Below, one piece after another: positions 10,624 to 19,957 of a stretch of 64,000 nt of DNA. Every line of letters starts with the position of its first letter. The first letter of the stretch is position 1. The position numbers were made by a program, and so were the translations under genes. This stretch comes from Collimonas arenae (GTDB taxonomy: Bacteria; Pseudomonadota; Gammaproteobacteria; Burkholderiales; Burkholderiaceae_D), in contig NZ_CP013233.1 of assembly GCF_001584165.1 (NCBI RefSeq), positions 496,001 to 560,000 on the forward strand, read 5' to 3'. The notes beneath the pieces were generated by a model. It was given only the letters and a program-made list of their open reading frames with translations. It did no database searches and was not told where the DNA came from.

Positions 10624-10679
10624 ATGTTGGGTTTGCGATTTGTTCTATCGAACTTGTGTAGTGATAAATGGAGTAACAG

Positions 10680-11444
10680 ATGGATATCTTGACCAGCAAG
10701 GAAAACGGCATCCTGACGATTGAATTCAATCGTCTTGAAAAGAAGAATGCAATTACCGCCGCCATGTACCAGACCATGGTCGATGCGTTGAAAGATGCGG
10801 AAACGGATAGTGCGGTGCGGGCGATTCTGTTTGTCGGCAAGCCGCAGATTTTCAGCGCCGGCAACGACCTCGAAGATTTCATGAAGAACCGGCCGAACAG
10901 CCCAGACAGCCCGGTGTTCCAGTTCCTGTGGCAGATCAGCCATGCCAGTAAGCCGATGGTGGCTGCGGTGGCCGGCGCTGCGGTTGGCATCGGCACTACG
11001 CTGCTGATGCATTGCGACCTAGTGTATGCCGCTGACAATGCACGCTTTTCGATGCCATTCACGCAGCTTGGCCTGTGTCCAGAAGCCGCCTCCAGTCTGA
11101 TCCTGCCGCAAATTGCCGGTTATCAGCGCGCCGCCGAGAAGCTCTTGCTGGGCGAAGCCTTCACTGCGGAAGAGGCCAATGCAATGGGCCTGGTCAACAA
11201 GGTGTTGCCGCCGGAAGAGTTGCTGGCATTTGCGCAAGCGCAGGCGGCGAAGTTGGTGGCTTTGCCAGCGGCGTCGATCCGCACCACCAAGCGCTTGATG
11301 AAAGGGAGCCAGGTCGCTGCGGTGGAAGCGCGAATGAAGGAAGAAATTGATCATTTCGGCGCGATGCTGAAATCGCCGGAAGCGGCGGAAGCATTCACCG
11401 CTTTCTTTGAGAAGCGCCGGCCGGATTTCAGCAAATTTTCCTGA
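10680..11444 (+). CDS. Enoyl-CoA hydratase/isomerase family protein
   Basis: A 254-residue crotonase-fold protein, probably hydrating or isomerising enoyl-CoA. The oxyanion-hole segments are PQIFSAGNDLEDF and AAVAGAAVGIGTTLLMHCDL. The FSAGND form (rather than FCAGADL) and PEAASSLILPQ suggest a delta-isomerase-like or mixed subgroup, so the exact reaction is uncertain. A GGAG lies 7 bp before the ATG. It stands after the fadA terminator and a repeat, so it probably has its own promoter, although it belongs functionally with the fatty-acid genes. Confidence 0.87.
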   Translation: MDILTSKENGILTIEFNRLEKKNAITAAMYQTMVDALKDAETDSAVRAILFVGKPQIFSAGNDLEDFMKNRPNSPDSPVFQFLWQISHASKPMVAAVAGAAVGIGTTLLMHCDLVYAADNARFSMPFTQLGLCPEAASSLILPQIAGYQRAAEKLLLGEAFTAEEANAMGLVNKVLPPEELLAFAQAQAAKLVALPAASIRTTKRLMKGSQVAAVEARMKEEIDHFGAMLKSPEAAEAFTAFFEKRRPDFSKFS

Positions 11445-11472
11445 GCCACCGCCCTGCTTGTAGAGCGCAAAG

Positions 11473-11500
11473 AAAAACCCGACGCAAGGTCGGGTTTTTT
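11473..11500. terminator. Bidirectional Rho-independent terminator
   Basis: ACCCGAC pairs with GTCGGGT across a short loop, flanked by A5 on the left and T6 on the right. It can therefore serve both the crotonase (+) and the entericidin gene (-). Confidence 0.9.
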
Positions 11501-11522
11501 ATGGTGAAGCGCTACGACATCA

Positions 11523-11672
11523 TTACATTTTCTTTTGAACGTCCTGCGCAGCGTCCTGCACCTTCTCACCACCGGATTGCACATCCTTGCCCATGCCCGC
11601 GACAGTATTGCAGGCTGACAGCGCGCCGAACATGCCGAACATTGCTGCGATCACCATTACTTTTTTGATCAT
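11523..11672 (-). CDS. Entericidin A/B family small lipoprotein
   Basis: A 49-residue lipoprotein. The signal peptide ends in the lipobox LSAC with the lipidated Cys21; the mature part (NTVAGMGKDVQSGGEKVQDAAQ) is the typical entericidin amphipathic helix. The upstream ORF is longer, but AAGGAGA 6 bp before this ATG fixes the start. In E. coli the entericidins form a toxin/antidote pair linked to stationary phase; here there is a single copy. A possible promoter lies upstream (TGTCCA 11727-11732 and ATCTTA 11705-11710, read on the minus strand). Confidence 0.9.
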   Translation of the reverse strand: MIKKVMVIAAMFGMFGALSACNTVAGMGKDVQSGGEKVQDAAQDVQKKM

Positions 11673-11833
11673 CGTGTTCTCCTTCATGGGTTGGTAACGG
11701 GATAATCTTATCATCGGCATTTGGATTGTCCATACCGGACGGTAATTTTTCCTGCGCGCTCGATGATTTTGCAACGTACCTGGATGCAAGCGATGAATTG
11801 CCAGCGGTTAAACCAATCGCTCTGCCTGAGCGG

Positions 11834-12505
11834 TTAACGCGCTTGTAACAACTGCAATAATCCGCTGATGCCATCCCATAGAATCTGCACGCCGATGCAG
11901 AGCAGAATGAACGAAGTCATGCGTTGCATGACGGTGGTGCCGGTATCACCCAGCAAACGTATCAATACGCCAGCAAAACGGTTGCTCAGGTAGACGGCCA
12001 ACGCCGCCAGGGCAAGACCGAGCACAGCAGCAATCAGGGACAGTGGCAGTGGTACATTCGGCACCCGAACCCCCGCGCCGAGGGTGATTGCGACAGAGAT
12101 TGAGCCGGGGCCGACGGTGAGTGGAAAGGCCAGTGGATAAAACGCCTTCTTTGACGCCAGTTCCTCGGTCCAGAGCGATTCCGGAACCGCTTCACCCTTT
12201 GGCATTTCATCCGAGTTGAGCATTTTCCAGGCAGTGGCGACGACCAGCAAGCCGCCCGCAACCTTGACCACCGGCAGCGACAGACCGAAAAAAGCCAGCA
12301 CGTGGGTACCGATGAACATGCCGCCCATCAGCAGCAGGAAGGAGTTGATCGCCACGCGTCGGGCCAGCGAATTGCGAGTGGCATCGGAAGCAGTGATGGT
12401 CAGCGAGTGGAAAATCGGTGCGCCGCCGGGCGGGTTCATGATCGGCAATAATGCCGCCAGCACGAACAGCACTGTCTTCAGGAAACTAAGTAAATGAAAT
12501 TCCAT
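11834..12505 (-). CDS. MarC family integral membrane protein
   Basis: A 223-residue inner-membrane protein with six predicted helices, family MarC (UPF0056). Family hallmarks are the early ALLPIMNPPGGAPIFHSLT and the repeated FPLTVGPGSISVAITLGA motif. Once linked to multiple antibiotic resistance, the family has no proven transport substrate. Length is typical. It stands alone between entericidin and the ornithine cyclodeaminase-like gene, all on the minus strand. Confidence 0.9.
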   Translation of the reverse strand: MEFHLLSFLKTVLFVLAALLPIMNPPGGAPIFHSLTITASDATRNSLARRVAINSFLLLMGGMFIGTHVLAFFGLSLPVVKVAGGLLVVATAWKMLNSDEMPKGEAVPESLWTEELASKKAFYPLAFPLTVGPGSISVAITLGAGVRVPNVPLPLSLIAAVLGLALAALAVYLSNRFAGVLIRLLGDTGTTVMQRMTSFILLCIGVQILWDGISGLLQLLQAR

Positions 12506-12601
12506 GTGCGCTGTTGTTAGTCATTGTAGGTAAATCGGGGCGGCAAGCTGGCCAGGATGCGATAGTTCGCTGCGCGTGCCCGATTCTAGACTGACAACAT
12601 A

Positions 12602-12639
12602 GCCGCCGCAAGCGCCCTTATGCAAAGGGCCTTGGCGGC
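12602..12639 (-). terminator. Long hairpin just after the ornithine cyclodeaminase-like gene
   Basis: GCCGCC, CAAG and GCCCTT on the left pair with AAGGGC, CTTG and GGCGGC on the right around the loop ATGCA. It begins 10 bp after the stop codon on the minus strand. There is no T-tract, so it may be an mRNA-stabilising or Rho-assisted structure rather than a classical terminator. Confidence 0.5.
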
Positions 12640-12648
12640 ATGGCCTGC

Positions 12649-13566
12649 CTACCAGCCGAAACGTTCGCAGGCGCGGCGATATACCAGACCCGACAGAGCA
12701 ATATCTTCCACGCCGACGCCGATTGCTTTGTAGATCACCAGGTCGCTTTCCTGACGTGCGTAAGCGCTGCTGCCATCGACGATCTGGCCCAGCTCCCATA
12801 CCTGGTCCCAGGAGAAAGTGCCAGGCTGGCACAGCAGCAGATCGCCGGCTTCCTGTTGCGCCTGCGGTTTCCATTCGACCACCAGCGCATTGGCGCGGGC
12901 GATGGCGCGGTCATCCAGTTCGCGCACATTGCCCTTGCTGGCGCCGACTGCGGCGACGAACGCTCCAGGTTTGAGCAAGCTGCCGGAGAACAGTGGTTCC
13001 GCGGAACGCGTCACGGTGACCACTACATCGCCGCCCGCAGCCGCATCGTCAATGCTGACGGCGCGCGTCGGTACGCCGGTTTGCTGCGCGACTTGTTCGG
13101 CAAATTGCTGTTGGCCGCTGCGGCCGGCAATCAGGATTTCCTTGAATTTCCGTACCTGTAGCAAGGCAGGCACGTGTGAATGCGCCTGGGTGCCGGTGCC
13201 GATGATCGACAGCGTTTCAACTTTCGCATTGGCGAGGTGATCTGTGGCTACCGCAGTTGCTGCGGCGGTGCGGAAACCGGTCATGGTGTCGGATTCGATG
13301 GCGGCTAGCGGTTTGCCATCCGCGGTCGAAAACAGCACGGTGACGAAATGGAATTTACCGTTGATCGTGGTGTAGACCTTGTAGCCGGCGATGCCTGCAG
13401 CGGGCAGTAGAGCGCCCATGCTGGACATCATGACCGGGCCAGCGCTGGTGCGGATACGCGCCTGCTGCGCGCCTTGTCCGATGCCGGCGAACGCCAGACG
13501 CATGGCGTCGATGGCATCGGCGGTGGTGATCAGTTCGGCGACTTGCTCGTTGGTGATGAGTTTCAT
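12649..13566 (-). CDS. Ornithine cyclodeaminase/mu-crystallin family protein
   Basis: A 305-residue NAD(P)-dependent enzyme of the OCD/mu-crystallin fold. The Rossmann motif is LSIIGTGTQAHSHVPAL; the substrate side shows ESDTMTGFRTAAATAVATDHLA and VVEWKPQAQQEAGD. Family members include ornithine cyclodeaminase, alanine dehydrogenase and delta1-pyrroline-2-carboxylate reductase; sequence alone does not decide between them. It lies 14 bp downstream of a D-amino-acid dehydrogenase gene, which favours an imino-acid reductase acting on the dehydrogenase product (for example D-proline to L-proline). That is inference. Confidence 0.85.
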   Translation of the reverse strand: MKLITNEQVAELITTADAIDAMRLAFAGIGQGAQQARIRTSAGPVMMSSMGALLPAAGIAGYKVYTTINGKFHFVTVLFSTADGKPLAAIESDTMTGFRTAAATAVATDHLANAKVETLSIIGTGTQAHSHVPALLQVRKFKEILIAGRSGQQQFAEQVAQQTGVPTRAVSIDDAAAGGDVVVTVTRSAEPLFSGSLLKPGAFVAAVGASKGNVRELDDRAIARANALVVEWKPQAQQEAGDLLLCQPGTFSWDQVWELGQIVDGSSAYARQESDLVIYKAIGVGVEDIALSGLVYRRACERFGW

Positions 13567-13580
13567 GTGGTTTCCTTTGC

Positions 13581-14848
13581 CTAAGCGCTGAATGAAAATG
13601 GGCTGGCATCGATTGACGTACGCTGACCGTCAATCAATTCTGTCAACAAGGTGGCGCTGCCGTGCGCCAAGGTCCAGCCGAGGCTGCCGTGGCCGATGTT
13701 CAAGTACAGGTTCTTGATCGGGGCGGCGGCAATGATCGGCACGCCGCTTGGCGTCGCCGGCCGGAAGCCGCTCCATGGCGACAGCGTGCTGTTGTCGGAC
13801 AGGTCGCCGCAGCCGGGAACAGCTCGTCGACGCCGCGTTTCAATTCATCGATTGCGGTTGCCGGAATGCTGCGATCCATGCCGAGCAGTTCGACCCGGCC
13901 GGCAACGCGCAGCCGATTCGCCAGGCGCGCGTAGACGATTTTTCGTGAGATGTCGGTGATCGATACCTGCGGCGCGGCGGCCTGGTTGGCGCTGTCGAAC
14001 AGTGGCACCGTGATGCTGTAACCCTTGAGCGGATAGAGTGGCAACGTGAATCCGACCTGGCGCGCGAAGCCGGCGCTTTCTGCGCCCAAGGCCAGTACAA
14101 ATGCATCGGCAGCAATTTGCTCCTGCCCGGCGTGTACCGCAGTCAGTGCGCCGCCGCGCATTTCCACTTTGCCGATGCGTTGCGAATGCGCGAAGCGGAA
14201 GCCCTGGCGCTGCGACATCGCGTCAACCAGTTGTCGGCAGAACAGCGCGCAATCGCCGGCTTCTTCGCTCGGCGTGTAGACGCCGCCGATCCAATCGCGC
14301 TTGGCGTTGGCCAGCGCCGGTTCAATTTGCATGCAGCGCGCGGCGTCGACGATTTCCTGTTGGCAGCCATGCTGCGCCTGGAAATCAATCTGCCGACGCG
14401 CGCCTTCCAGACCTTTGGCGTCGGTGTACATCACCAGCTTGCCGGCAGTACGGTGCTGGAAATCGAATGGGACTGCCTGGCTCAGTTGTTGTAACTGGTC
14501 GCGGCTGAAGAAAGCCAGTTTTAGTAGATCGATCGTGGTCTGCCGAACACGATTAGCGTTGCAGGCAGCCAGGAATTTGAGTAGCCAGCGCCATTGGGCC
14601 GGATCCATTTTCGGACGCAGCGTTAGCGGCGAGTCGCTGCTGAACAGGTATTCCGGCCAGTGCGTCCACACGGATGGATCTGCCAACGGAGCGACGTAGG
14701 AGTAGCTCAGTTGTGCGCCGTTGCCAAGACTGGTCTGGCTGCCCGGCAGCGCTGCGGCGTCGACCAGGGTTACTTGATGGCCGGCTTCCAGCAGGCGGTA
14801 AGCGGAAGTCACGCCGATGACGCCAGCACCTAGTACGCAAATGTGCAT
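13581..14848 (-). CDS. D-amino acid dehydrogenase, DadA-like FAD oxidoreductase (frameshifted)
   Basis: An FAD-dependent oxidoreductase of about 422 residues that oxidises D-amino acids at the inner membrane. The N-terminus is the FAD-binding MHICVLGAGVIGVTSAYRL; PLYPLKGYSITVP and the C-terminal IGHGSLGWTLAHGSA are DadA hallmarks. The frame breaks at 13807-13808, where adding one base (a G on the coding strand) joins VDELFPAAGDLSDNSTLSPW and leads to a normal end at 13581. It is probably the first gene of an operon with the OCD-like gene. Substrate is uncertain: D-alanine or D-proline. Confidence 0.88.
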
Positions 14849-15072
14849 GTGTTCTGTCCTGTTGCGGAAATGTTTAAATCGATGATCTTTGTTGCTGGCA
14901 CGGCAGATACCGTCGGGTGGGCAGCGGTCTGCGGCTTGCGAGTTTGCGTTGCAACAATCTGGATACTATACGTATGCTGCCAGCTTGTGTCTCATGCTGT
15001 TTTGGCATCATCCACGTGGGCCTTCTTGGGCGTCGCAACGAAATACAGCGGGCCGCGCGCCTTGCATTGCGG

Positions 15073-15078
15073 TAGAAT
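15073..15078 (+). promoter_or_regulatory. -10 box of rnpB
   Basis: TAGAAT ends 7 bp before the inferred 5' end of RNase P RNA. No good -35 hexamer is visible 16-18 bp upstream. Confidence 0.5.
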
Positions 15079-15085
15079 GCCGCCT

Positions 15086-15408
15086 GAAGTAAGCCAGACA
15101 GCCGCTGGCTGGCGCTGCAAGGCGTCGGCGGGAGGAAGGTCCGGACTCCATAGAGCAGGGTGACGGTTAACGGCCGTCCGCCGTGAGGCGAGGAATAGGG
15201 CCACAGAGACGAGCGTATTAAGTTACGGTGAAACGCGGTAACCTCCACTCGGAGCAATCTCAAATAGGCACGCGTTGATGTTGCTCGCGGAGCGTGCGGG
15301 TAGAGAGCTGGAGCGCTGGAGCAATTCAGCGCCTAGAGGAATGGTTGTCATAACGCGAGGGTGCAAGCCTGAGCGTCGTAACAGAATCCGGCCTATCGGC
15401 TTACTTCA
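15086..15408 (+). ncRNA. rnpB: RNase P RNA, bacterial class A
   Basis: This is the catalytic RNA of RNase P, which trims tRNA 5' ends. Conserved core segments are present in order: GGAGGAAGGTCCGGACTCC near the 5' side, AGGGTGACGGTTAACGGCCG, GAATAGGGCCACAGAGACGA, GGTGAAACGCGGTAACCTCC, GAGCAATCTCAAATAGG, TAGAGGAATGGTTGTCA and ACAGAATCCGGCCTA near the 3' end. The terminal helix P1 is a perfect 10-bp pairing of GAAGTAAGCC (5' end) with GGCTTACTTC (3' end). Ends are set from this helix and may be off by a few bases. Open reading frames on both strands across this region are spurious. Confidence 0.95.
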
Positions 15409-15559
15409 TTTTCTTTCGATCGCTGCAGCAAGTGCAGCATCATCTTGTGGTTATCCCACGTCTTGCATGATTTTTTGAATCCGGCGAATCCAGTTGCGGA
15501 ACAGTTGCGTATATGACTGTGCAGGCTCCGAAAACTGACTCTCTTTCAAAGGAATCATC

Positions 15560-16114
15560 ATGCGCAAACTTACTTATGCTTTGACTTTGTCCGCCGCTTT
15601 GATCGCCGCCAGCGCGGCTTATGCAGAAGATACCGTGATGGTGGGTGGTCAGCAAATGTACCCCAGCAAGGACATCGTCGATAACGCCGTCAATTCAGCC
15701 GATCACACCACTCTGGTCGCGGCAGTAAAGGCCGCCGGCCTGGTTGATACGCTCAAGAGCAAAGGTCCGTTCACCGTCTTTGCGCCTACCAACGCAGCGT
15801 TCGCCAAGCTTCCGGCCGGGACCGTTGAAACCTTGGTCAAGCCCGAAAACAAGGCAACCCTGACCAAAATCCTGACGTATCACGTTGTGCCTGGTCGCTA
15901 CGGTTTTGCCAAGCTGGAAAGCGAGATCAAGAAGGGCGGCGGCAAGGCTGAACTGGCAACCGCCAGCGGCGGCAAGCTGACTTTCATGCAGAACGGCCCG
16001 CATAACATTTACATCGTGGACGATGGTGGCCATATTGCCAATATCACTACCTACGATGTGAACCAGTCGAACGGTGTGATCAACGTGATCGATACGGTGT
16101 TGTTGCCAAAATAA
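15560..16114 (+). CDS. Secreted fasciclin-domain protein
   Basis: A 184-residue protein with a Sec signal peptide (residues 1-22, cut near AYA-ED) and one fasciclin (FAS1) domain. The domain has both conserved blocks: FTVFAPTNAAFAKLPAGT and, near the C-terminus, NGVINVIDTVLLP, with LTYHVVPG between them. FAS1 proteins act in adhesion or surface binding; the bacterial role is mostly unknown. AAAGGA precedes the ATG by 8 bp. It is monocistronic, with a terminator at 16167. Confidence 0.93.
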   Translation: MRKLTYALTLSAALIAASAAYAEDTVMVGGQQMYPSKDIVDNAVNSADHTTLVAAVKAAGLVDTLKSKGPFTVFAPTNAAFAKLPAGTVETLVKPENKATLTKILTYHVVPGRYGFAKLESEIKKGGGKAELATASGGKLTFMQNGPHNIYIVDDGGHIANITTYDVNQSNGVINVIDTVLLPK

Positions 16115-16166
16115 CGAAGATGATAGGCGGCAACCGCTGAATTTAGTAATCGAGTGGCAGCGAGTT

Positions 16167-16199
16167 GGGCGACGGAAATCTCCACGTCGCCCTTTTTTT
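16167..16199 (+). terminator. Rho-independent terminator after the fasciclin gene
   Basis: GGGCGACG (16167-16174) pairs with CGTCGCCC (16185-16192), followed by seven T. Confidence 0.93.
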
Positions 16200-16216
16200 C
16201 GTCCAAATGATTTGGG

Positions 16217-16237
16217 TGACGTTTACGTTAACGTCAA
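16217..16237. promoter_or_regulatory. LiuR-like palindromic operator
   Basis: TTTACGTTAACGTCAA (16222-16237) is a 16-bp palindrome with one mismatched pair; a further TGACGT precedes it. This resembles the site of the MerR-family regulator LiuR, which controls branched-chain amino-acid degradation in proteobacteria, as I recall the consensus. It lies about 95 bp upstream of the isobutyryl-CoA dehydrogenase gene. The regulator itself is not in the window. Confidence 0.6.
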
Positions 16238-16329
16238 TTATTGTTATTCTGCCGTAAGGGCAATGCAGGCCGCATCGACGGTGCATCGACAATAAATTCA
16301 ACACTCATCCGCTTTGGAGACAAACCACC

Positions 16330-17490
16330 ATGGACTTTGAATTATCAGAGGAACAACGCGCCTTCCAGCAGACCGCGCGCGACTTTTCAATTGGAGAGCT
16401 GGCGCCGCACGCGGCCAGATGGGATGCCGAGGCGATCTTCCCGATTGATGTGATCGCTAAGGCCGGTGAGCTGGGTTTTTGTGGTTTGTACACGCCGGAA
16501 GAAGTGGGCGGTTTGGGTTTGTCGCGGCTGGATGCCACTATCGTGTTCGAGGAACTGGCGCGCGGCTGCACTTCCACCACGGCCTACCTGACGATTCACA
16601 ATATGGTGAGCTGGATGATCGCCAACTGGGCCACGCCGGCAGTGAAAGAGGCCTGGTGCGGAAAACTGGCGAGCGGACAAAAGCTCGGCTCCTATTGCCT
16701 GACCGAACCGGGCGCGGGTTCCGATGCCGCTTCCTTGAAAACCAGCGCTGAGCTGGTCGGCGGCGAGTATGTGATCAACGGTTCCAAGGCGTTCATCTCC
16801 GGCGCCGGTGCGACCGACGTGCTGGTGCTGATGGCGCGCACCGGCGGCGCCGGTTCGCATGGCGTGTCTGCATTCGTGGTTCCCGCCAATGCATCAGGCA
16901 TCAGCTATGGCCGCAAGGAAGAAAAAATGGGTTGGAACAGTCAGCCCACTCGTACCATCAGTTTTGACAATGTGCGGATACCCGCTGATCACCTGCTGGG
17001 CCAGGAAGGTGAAGGCTTCCGGCTGGCGATGCGCGGCCTGGACGGCGGCCGTATCAACATCGCCACTTGTTCGGTCGGCACTGCGCAGGCGGCGCTGGAT
17101 GCAGCGCATGCCTACATGAGCGAACGGCGTCAATTCAACCGGCCTTTGTCGGATTTTCAGGCGCTGCAGTTCAAGCTGGCGGACATGCAGACTGAGCTCG
17201 TCGCGGCACGGCAGATGGTGCGCCTCGCGGCCTGCAAGCTCGATGCCAAGGATTCCAACGCTACTACCTATTGCGCGATGGCGAAACGCTTCGCCACCGA
17301 TATCGGTTTCCGGATCTGCAACGAAGCGCTGCAAATCCACGGCGGCTACGGCTACATCCGCGAGTATCCGCTGGAGCGGCACTTCCGCGATGTGCGCGTG
17401 CATCAGATCCTGGAAGGCACCAATGAAATCATGCGCGTCATCATCGCGCGCCAGTTGTTGAGCAACGCATCCAATGAGGACATCCGATGA
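16330..17490 (+). CDS. Isobutyryl-CoA dehydrogenase-like acyl-CoA dehydrogenase
   Basis: A 386-residue FAD acyl-CoA dehydrogenase. It shows YCLTEPGAGSDAASLKTSA and the catalytic Glu362 in HQILEGTNEIMRVIIARQ, and begins MDFELSEEQRAFQQTARDF. The next two genes encode an enoyl-CoA hydratase and a 3-hydroxyisobutyryl-CoA hydrolase, which is the valine order: isobutyryl-CoA to methacrylyl-CoA to 3-hydroxyisobutyryl-CoA to free acid. The function is therefore assigned from context as well as family. Its stop overlaps the next ATG by 4 bp. A LiuR-like operator lies upstream. Confidence 0.9.
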   Translation: MDFELSEEQRAFQQTARDFSIGELAPHAARWDAEAIFPIDVIAKAGELGFCGLYTPEEVGGLGLSRLDATIVFEELARGCTSTTAYLTIHNMVSWMIANWATPAVKEAWCGKLASGQKLGSYCLTEPGAGSDAASLKTSAELVGGEYVINGSKAFISGAGATDVLVLMARTGGAGSHGVSAFVVPANASGISYGRKEEKMGWNSQPTRTISFDNVRIPADHLLGQEGEGFRLAMRGLDGGRINIATCSVGTAQAALDAAHAYMSERRQFNRPLSDFQALQFKLADMQTELVAARQMVRLAACKLDAKDSNATTYCAMAKRFATDIGFRICNEALQIHGGYGYIREYPLERHFRDVRVHQILEGTNEIMRVIIARQLLSNASNEDIR

Positions 17491-18274
17491 ATAGCGTGAA
17501 CTACACCAACCTGAAGCTGGAAACGATCGGCCACACTGCGGTCGTGACGATCGCCAATCCACCGGCCAATACCTGGACCGGCGACGCCTTGCGCGACTTG
17601 ACGCGCCTGGTGAAAACGCTCAACGCCGACGACAATATCTACAGCATGGTGGTCACCGGCGAAGGCGAGAAATTCTTTCCGCCGGCGCCGACCTGAAGCT
17701 GTTTGCCGACGGCGACAAGGTCGTGGCGCGTGAGATGGCGCGCCGCTTTGGTGAAGCGTTCGAGACCTTGTCCAGTTTCCGTGGCGTGTCGATTGCCGCC
17801 ATCAACGGTTACGCAATGGGCGGTGGCCTGGAGTGTGCGCTGGCCTGTGATTTGCGCATCGCCGAAGAGCATGCGCAACTGGCGTTGCCGGAAGCGGCAG
17901 TCGGTTTGTTGCCGTGCGCCGGCGGCACCCAGAACCTGCCATGGCTGGTTGGCGAAGGTTGGGCCAAGCGCATGATCCTGTGCGGGGAGCGCGTCAATGC
18001 TGAAACGGCATTACGGATCGGCCTGGTCGAGGAAGTTGTGAAAAAAGGCGAAGGCCGGCAACGCGCATTGGCGCTTGCTGCACAAGTCGACAAGCAAAGC
18101 CCGTCCAGCGTCACCGCTTGCAAGAAACTGATCCAGGGCGCGCGCGCCAATCCGTTGGCGACCTTGCTGCCGGTCGAGCGTGAATTGTTCCTGGATCTGT
18201 TCGATACCCAGGACCAGAAGGAAGGCGTGAACGCATTCCTGCAGAAGCGTCCGGCACAGTGGAGCAATCAATAA
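17487..18274 (+). CDS. Enoyl-CoA hydratase of the valine pathway (frameshifted)
   Basis: A crotonase of about 262 residues, probably hydrating methacrylyl-CoA. The oxyanion-hole motifs are FFSAGADLKLF, visible once the break is repaired, and AAINGYAMGGGLECALACDL; the catalytic region reads LPEAAVGLLPCAGGTQ. The frame breaks at 17676-17678, where one T is missing; adding it joins the two halves exactly. It overlaps the acyl-CoA dehydrogenase stop and shares one base with the next start, so the three genes are translationally coupled. Confidence 0.88.
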
Positions 18275-19444
18275 TGACGGAACTGAATCTGCAGCAAGCG
18301 GCTCCTCACGCCTTGTTTGAAGAGCTGCACACGGACAACGGCAAACGGATCGGCGTCGCCACACTGAATGTGGAAAAGACCCTGAATGCGATTTCGCTGG
18401 AGATGGTGGATCTGCTCGACCATCAGTTGCGCGCCTGGGCCGCCGATCCGCAAGTCGCGCTGGTGGTCATGCAGGCTGCCGGCGAAAAGGCGTTTTGCGC
18501 CGGTGGTGATTTGCAACATTTGTACCGCACCATGCTGGACCAGCACGCCATTGATCGACAGGAAGATATCCGCAGCAATACCTACGCCTGCGATTCTTCG
18601 AGCGCGAATATCGGCTGGATTATCTGATCCACACCTACCCCAAGCCGATCCTGGCCTGGGGCCATGGCATCGTGATGGGCGGTGGCATCGGCCTGATGGC
18701 CGGGGCCAGCCATCGCGTGGTCACCGAGAAATCGCGCCTGGCGATGCCGGAGATCACGATCGGCCTGTATCCGGATGTCGGCGGCACCTGGTTCCTGAAT
18801 CGGATGCCGGGCCATGTCGGTTTGTTCCTGGCATTGACCGGCGCTACCTTCGGCGCGGCTGACGCCATCTTCGCCCGGCTGGCCGACTATCAACTGGAGC
18901 ATAACCAGAAGCAGGCGTTGCTCTCAACCTTGCTGAGCCAGTCCTGGGACGGCAAACAGGACGACATACTACTGACGCGGATATTGCTGGCCGCAGAACA
19001 GCAGGCGAAGCCTGCATTCGCCGCCGCACCGTCACCGTTGCGCCAGAACTTCGAATTAATCAACCAGCTGTGTCGCGCACCGACGCTGGATGAGGTCGTG
19101 CAAAACATCGTCGGCTTGCAGACTGATGACGCGTGGCTACAAAAAAGCATCGCTACCCTGGTGGCCGGCAGTCCGGCTTCGGCCTGGCTATCGCATGCAT
19201 TGCAGCGACGCGCGCTGCACATGTCGCTGGCTGAGGTTTTCCGGCTGGAGTATGTGGTGTCGCTGCATTGCGCGGCGCGCACCGATTTTGCAGAAGGCAT
19301 ACGGGCGCTCATCGTCGACAAGGACCGTCAGCCGAAATGGCAGCCGGCCAGCCTGGCGCAAGTCAGTAAGGAATGGGGCAACGGCTTTTCGACGATCCGT
19401 GGTCGGCGAGTGATCACCCGTTGGCGGATTTGGGCTTAAGTTGA
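18274..19444 (+). CDS. 3-hydroxyisobutyryl-CoA hydrolase (two frameshifts)
   Basis: A crotonase-fold thioesterase of about 390 residues releasing 3-hydroxyisobutyrate from its CoA ester in valine degradation. Motifs are KAFCAGGDLQHLY, MGGGIGLMAGASHRVV and the catalytic pair in MPEITIGLYPDVGG (Glu and Asp eight residues apart, as in human HIBCH). Two bases are missing: an A near 18593 (restoring CEFFEREYRLDYLIH) and a T in 19386-19389 (restoring the C-terminus GFFDDPWSASDHPLADLGL). With both added the true stop is TGA at 19442-19444, slightly past the apparent stop at 19439. Confidence 0.87.
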
Positions 19445-19507
19445 CGATCTAGCCGGCCTTGAACGAGGTCGGTTTATCCTGTTTCATTTTTCCGACCGGG
19501 AGTGAAG

Positions 19508-19957
19508 ATGCAACGACGCAGCATTCTGTGGACCATGTTTTCATCAATCGGCGCGGCTTCCGTGCTGGCGGCGACCGCCAAGTCGGCGCATGCCACCACA
19601 GTGGATAAAGCCAAGGTTGCCTATCATTTGAGCGAGCAAGGCCGCGTCGCCTTTGTGCTCGGCAATATCCAGAATCACTTCGATGGCATGGGTGGTCCGG
19701 GCAATGTGAAAATCGTGCTGGTGATACATGGTCCGGCGCTCCAGGCATTTCATGCCGCGCAAGCACACCCGGAATTCGTTGCGCAGGTTGCTCAGTTGGC
19801 AAAAAACGGTCTAGAAATGAACGCCTGCATCAATACCATGAAAGCGCAGGGGATTAGTCTGAAAGACCTGCTGCCAGGCTTCGGCGTGGCTGACAAGGGC
19901 GGAGTGGTGATGCTGGCAGAGCTGCAAGGGCAGGGTTACGCCTATTTGCGGCCTTGA
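19508..19957 (+). CDS. Exported DsrE/DsrF-like family protein
   Basis: A 149-residue protein with an N-terminal signal (MQRRSILWTMFSSIGAAS, ending near SAHA). The mature part is DsrE-like: VAFVLGNIQNHFDGMGG, VKIVLVIHGPALQAF and MNACINTMKAQGISLKDLLPGF. The single Cys in the NACINTM segment corresponds to the reactive Cys region of periplasmic DsrE-like proteins. The arginine pair in QRRS hints at Tat export but the motif is incomplete. The start ATG at 19508 follows GGGAG. It is transcribed in the same direction as the valine operon but its role there is unclear. Confidence 0.8.
   Translation: MQRRSILWTMFSSIGAASVLAATAKSAHATTVDKAKVAYHLSEQGRVAFVLGNIQNHFDGMGGPGNVKIVLVIHGPALQAFHAAQAHPEFVAQVAQLAKNGLEMNACINTMKAQGISLKDLLPGFGVADKGGVVMLAELQGQGYAYLRP

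Noticed and set aside
14874..15478. Several short frames on both strands across rnpB
   Set aside because: The region is a structured RNA gene; the frames have no family match.
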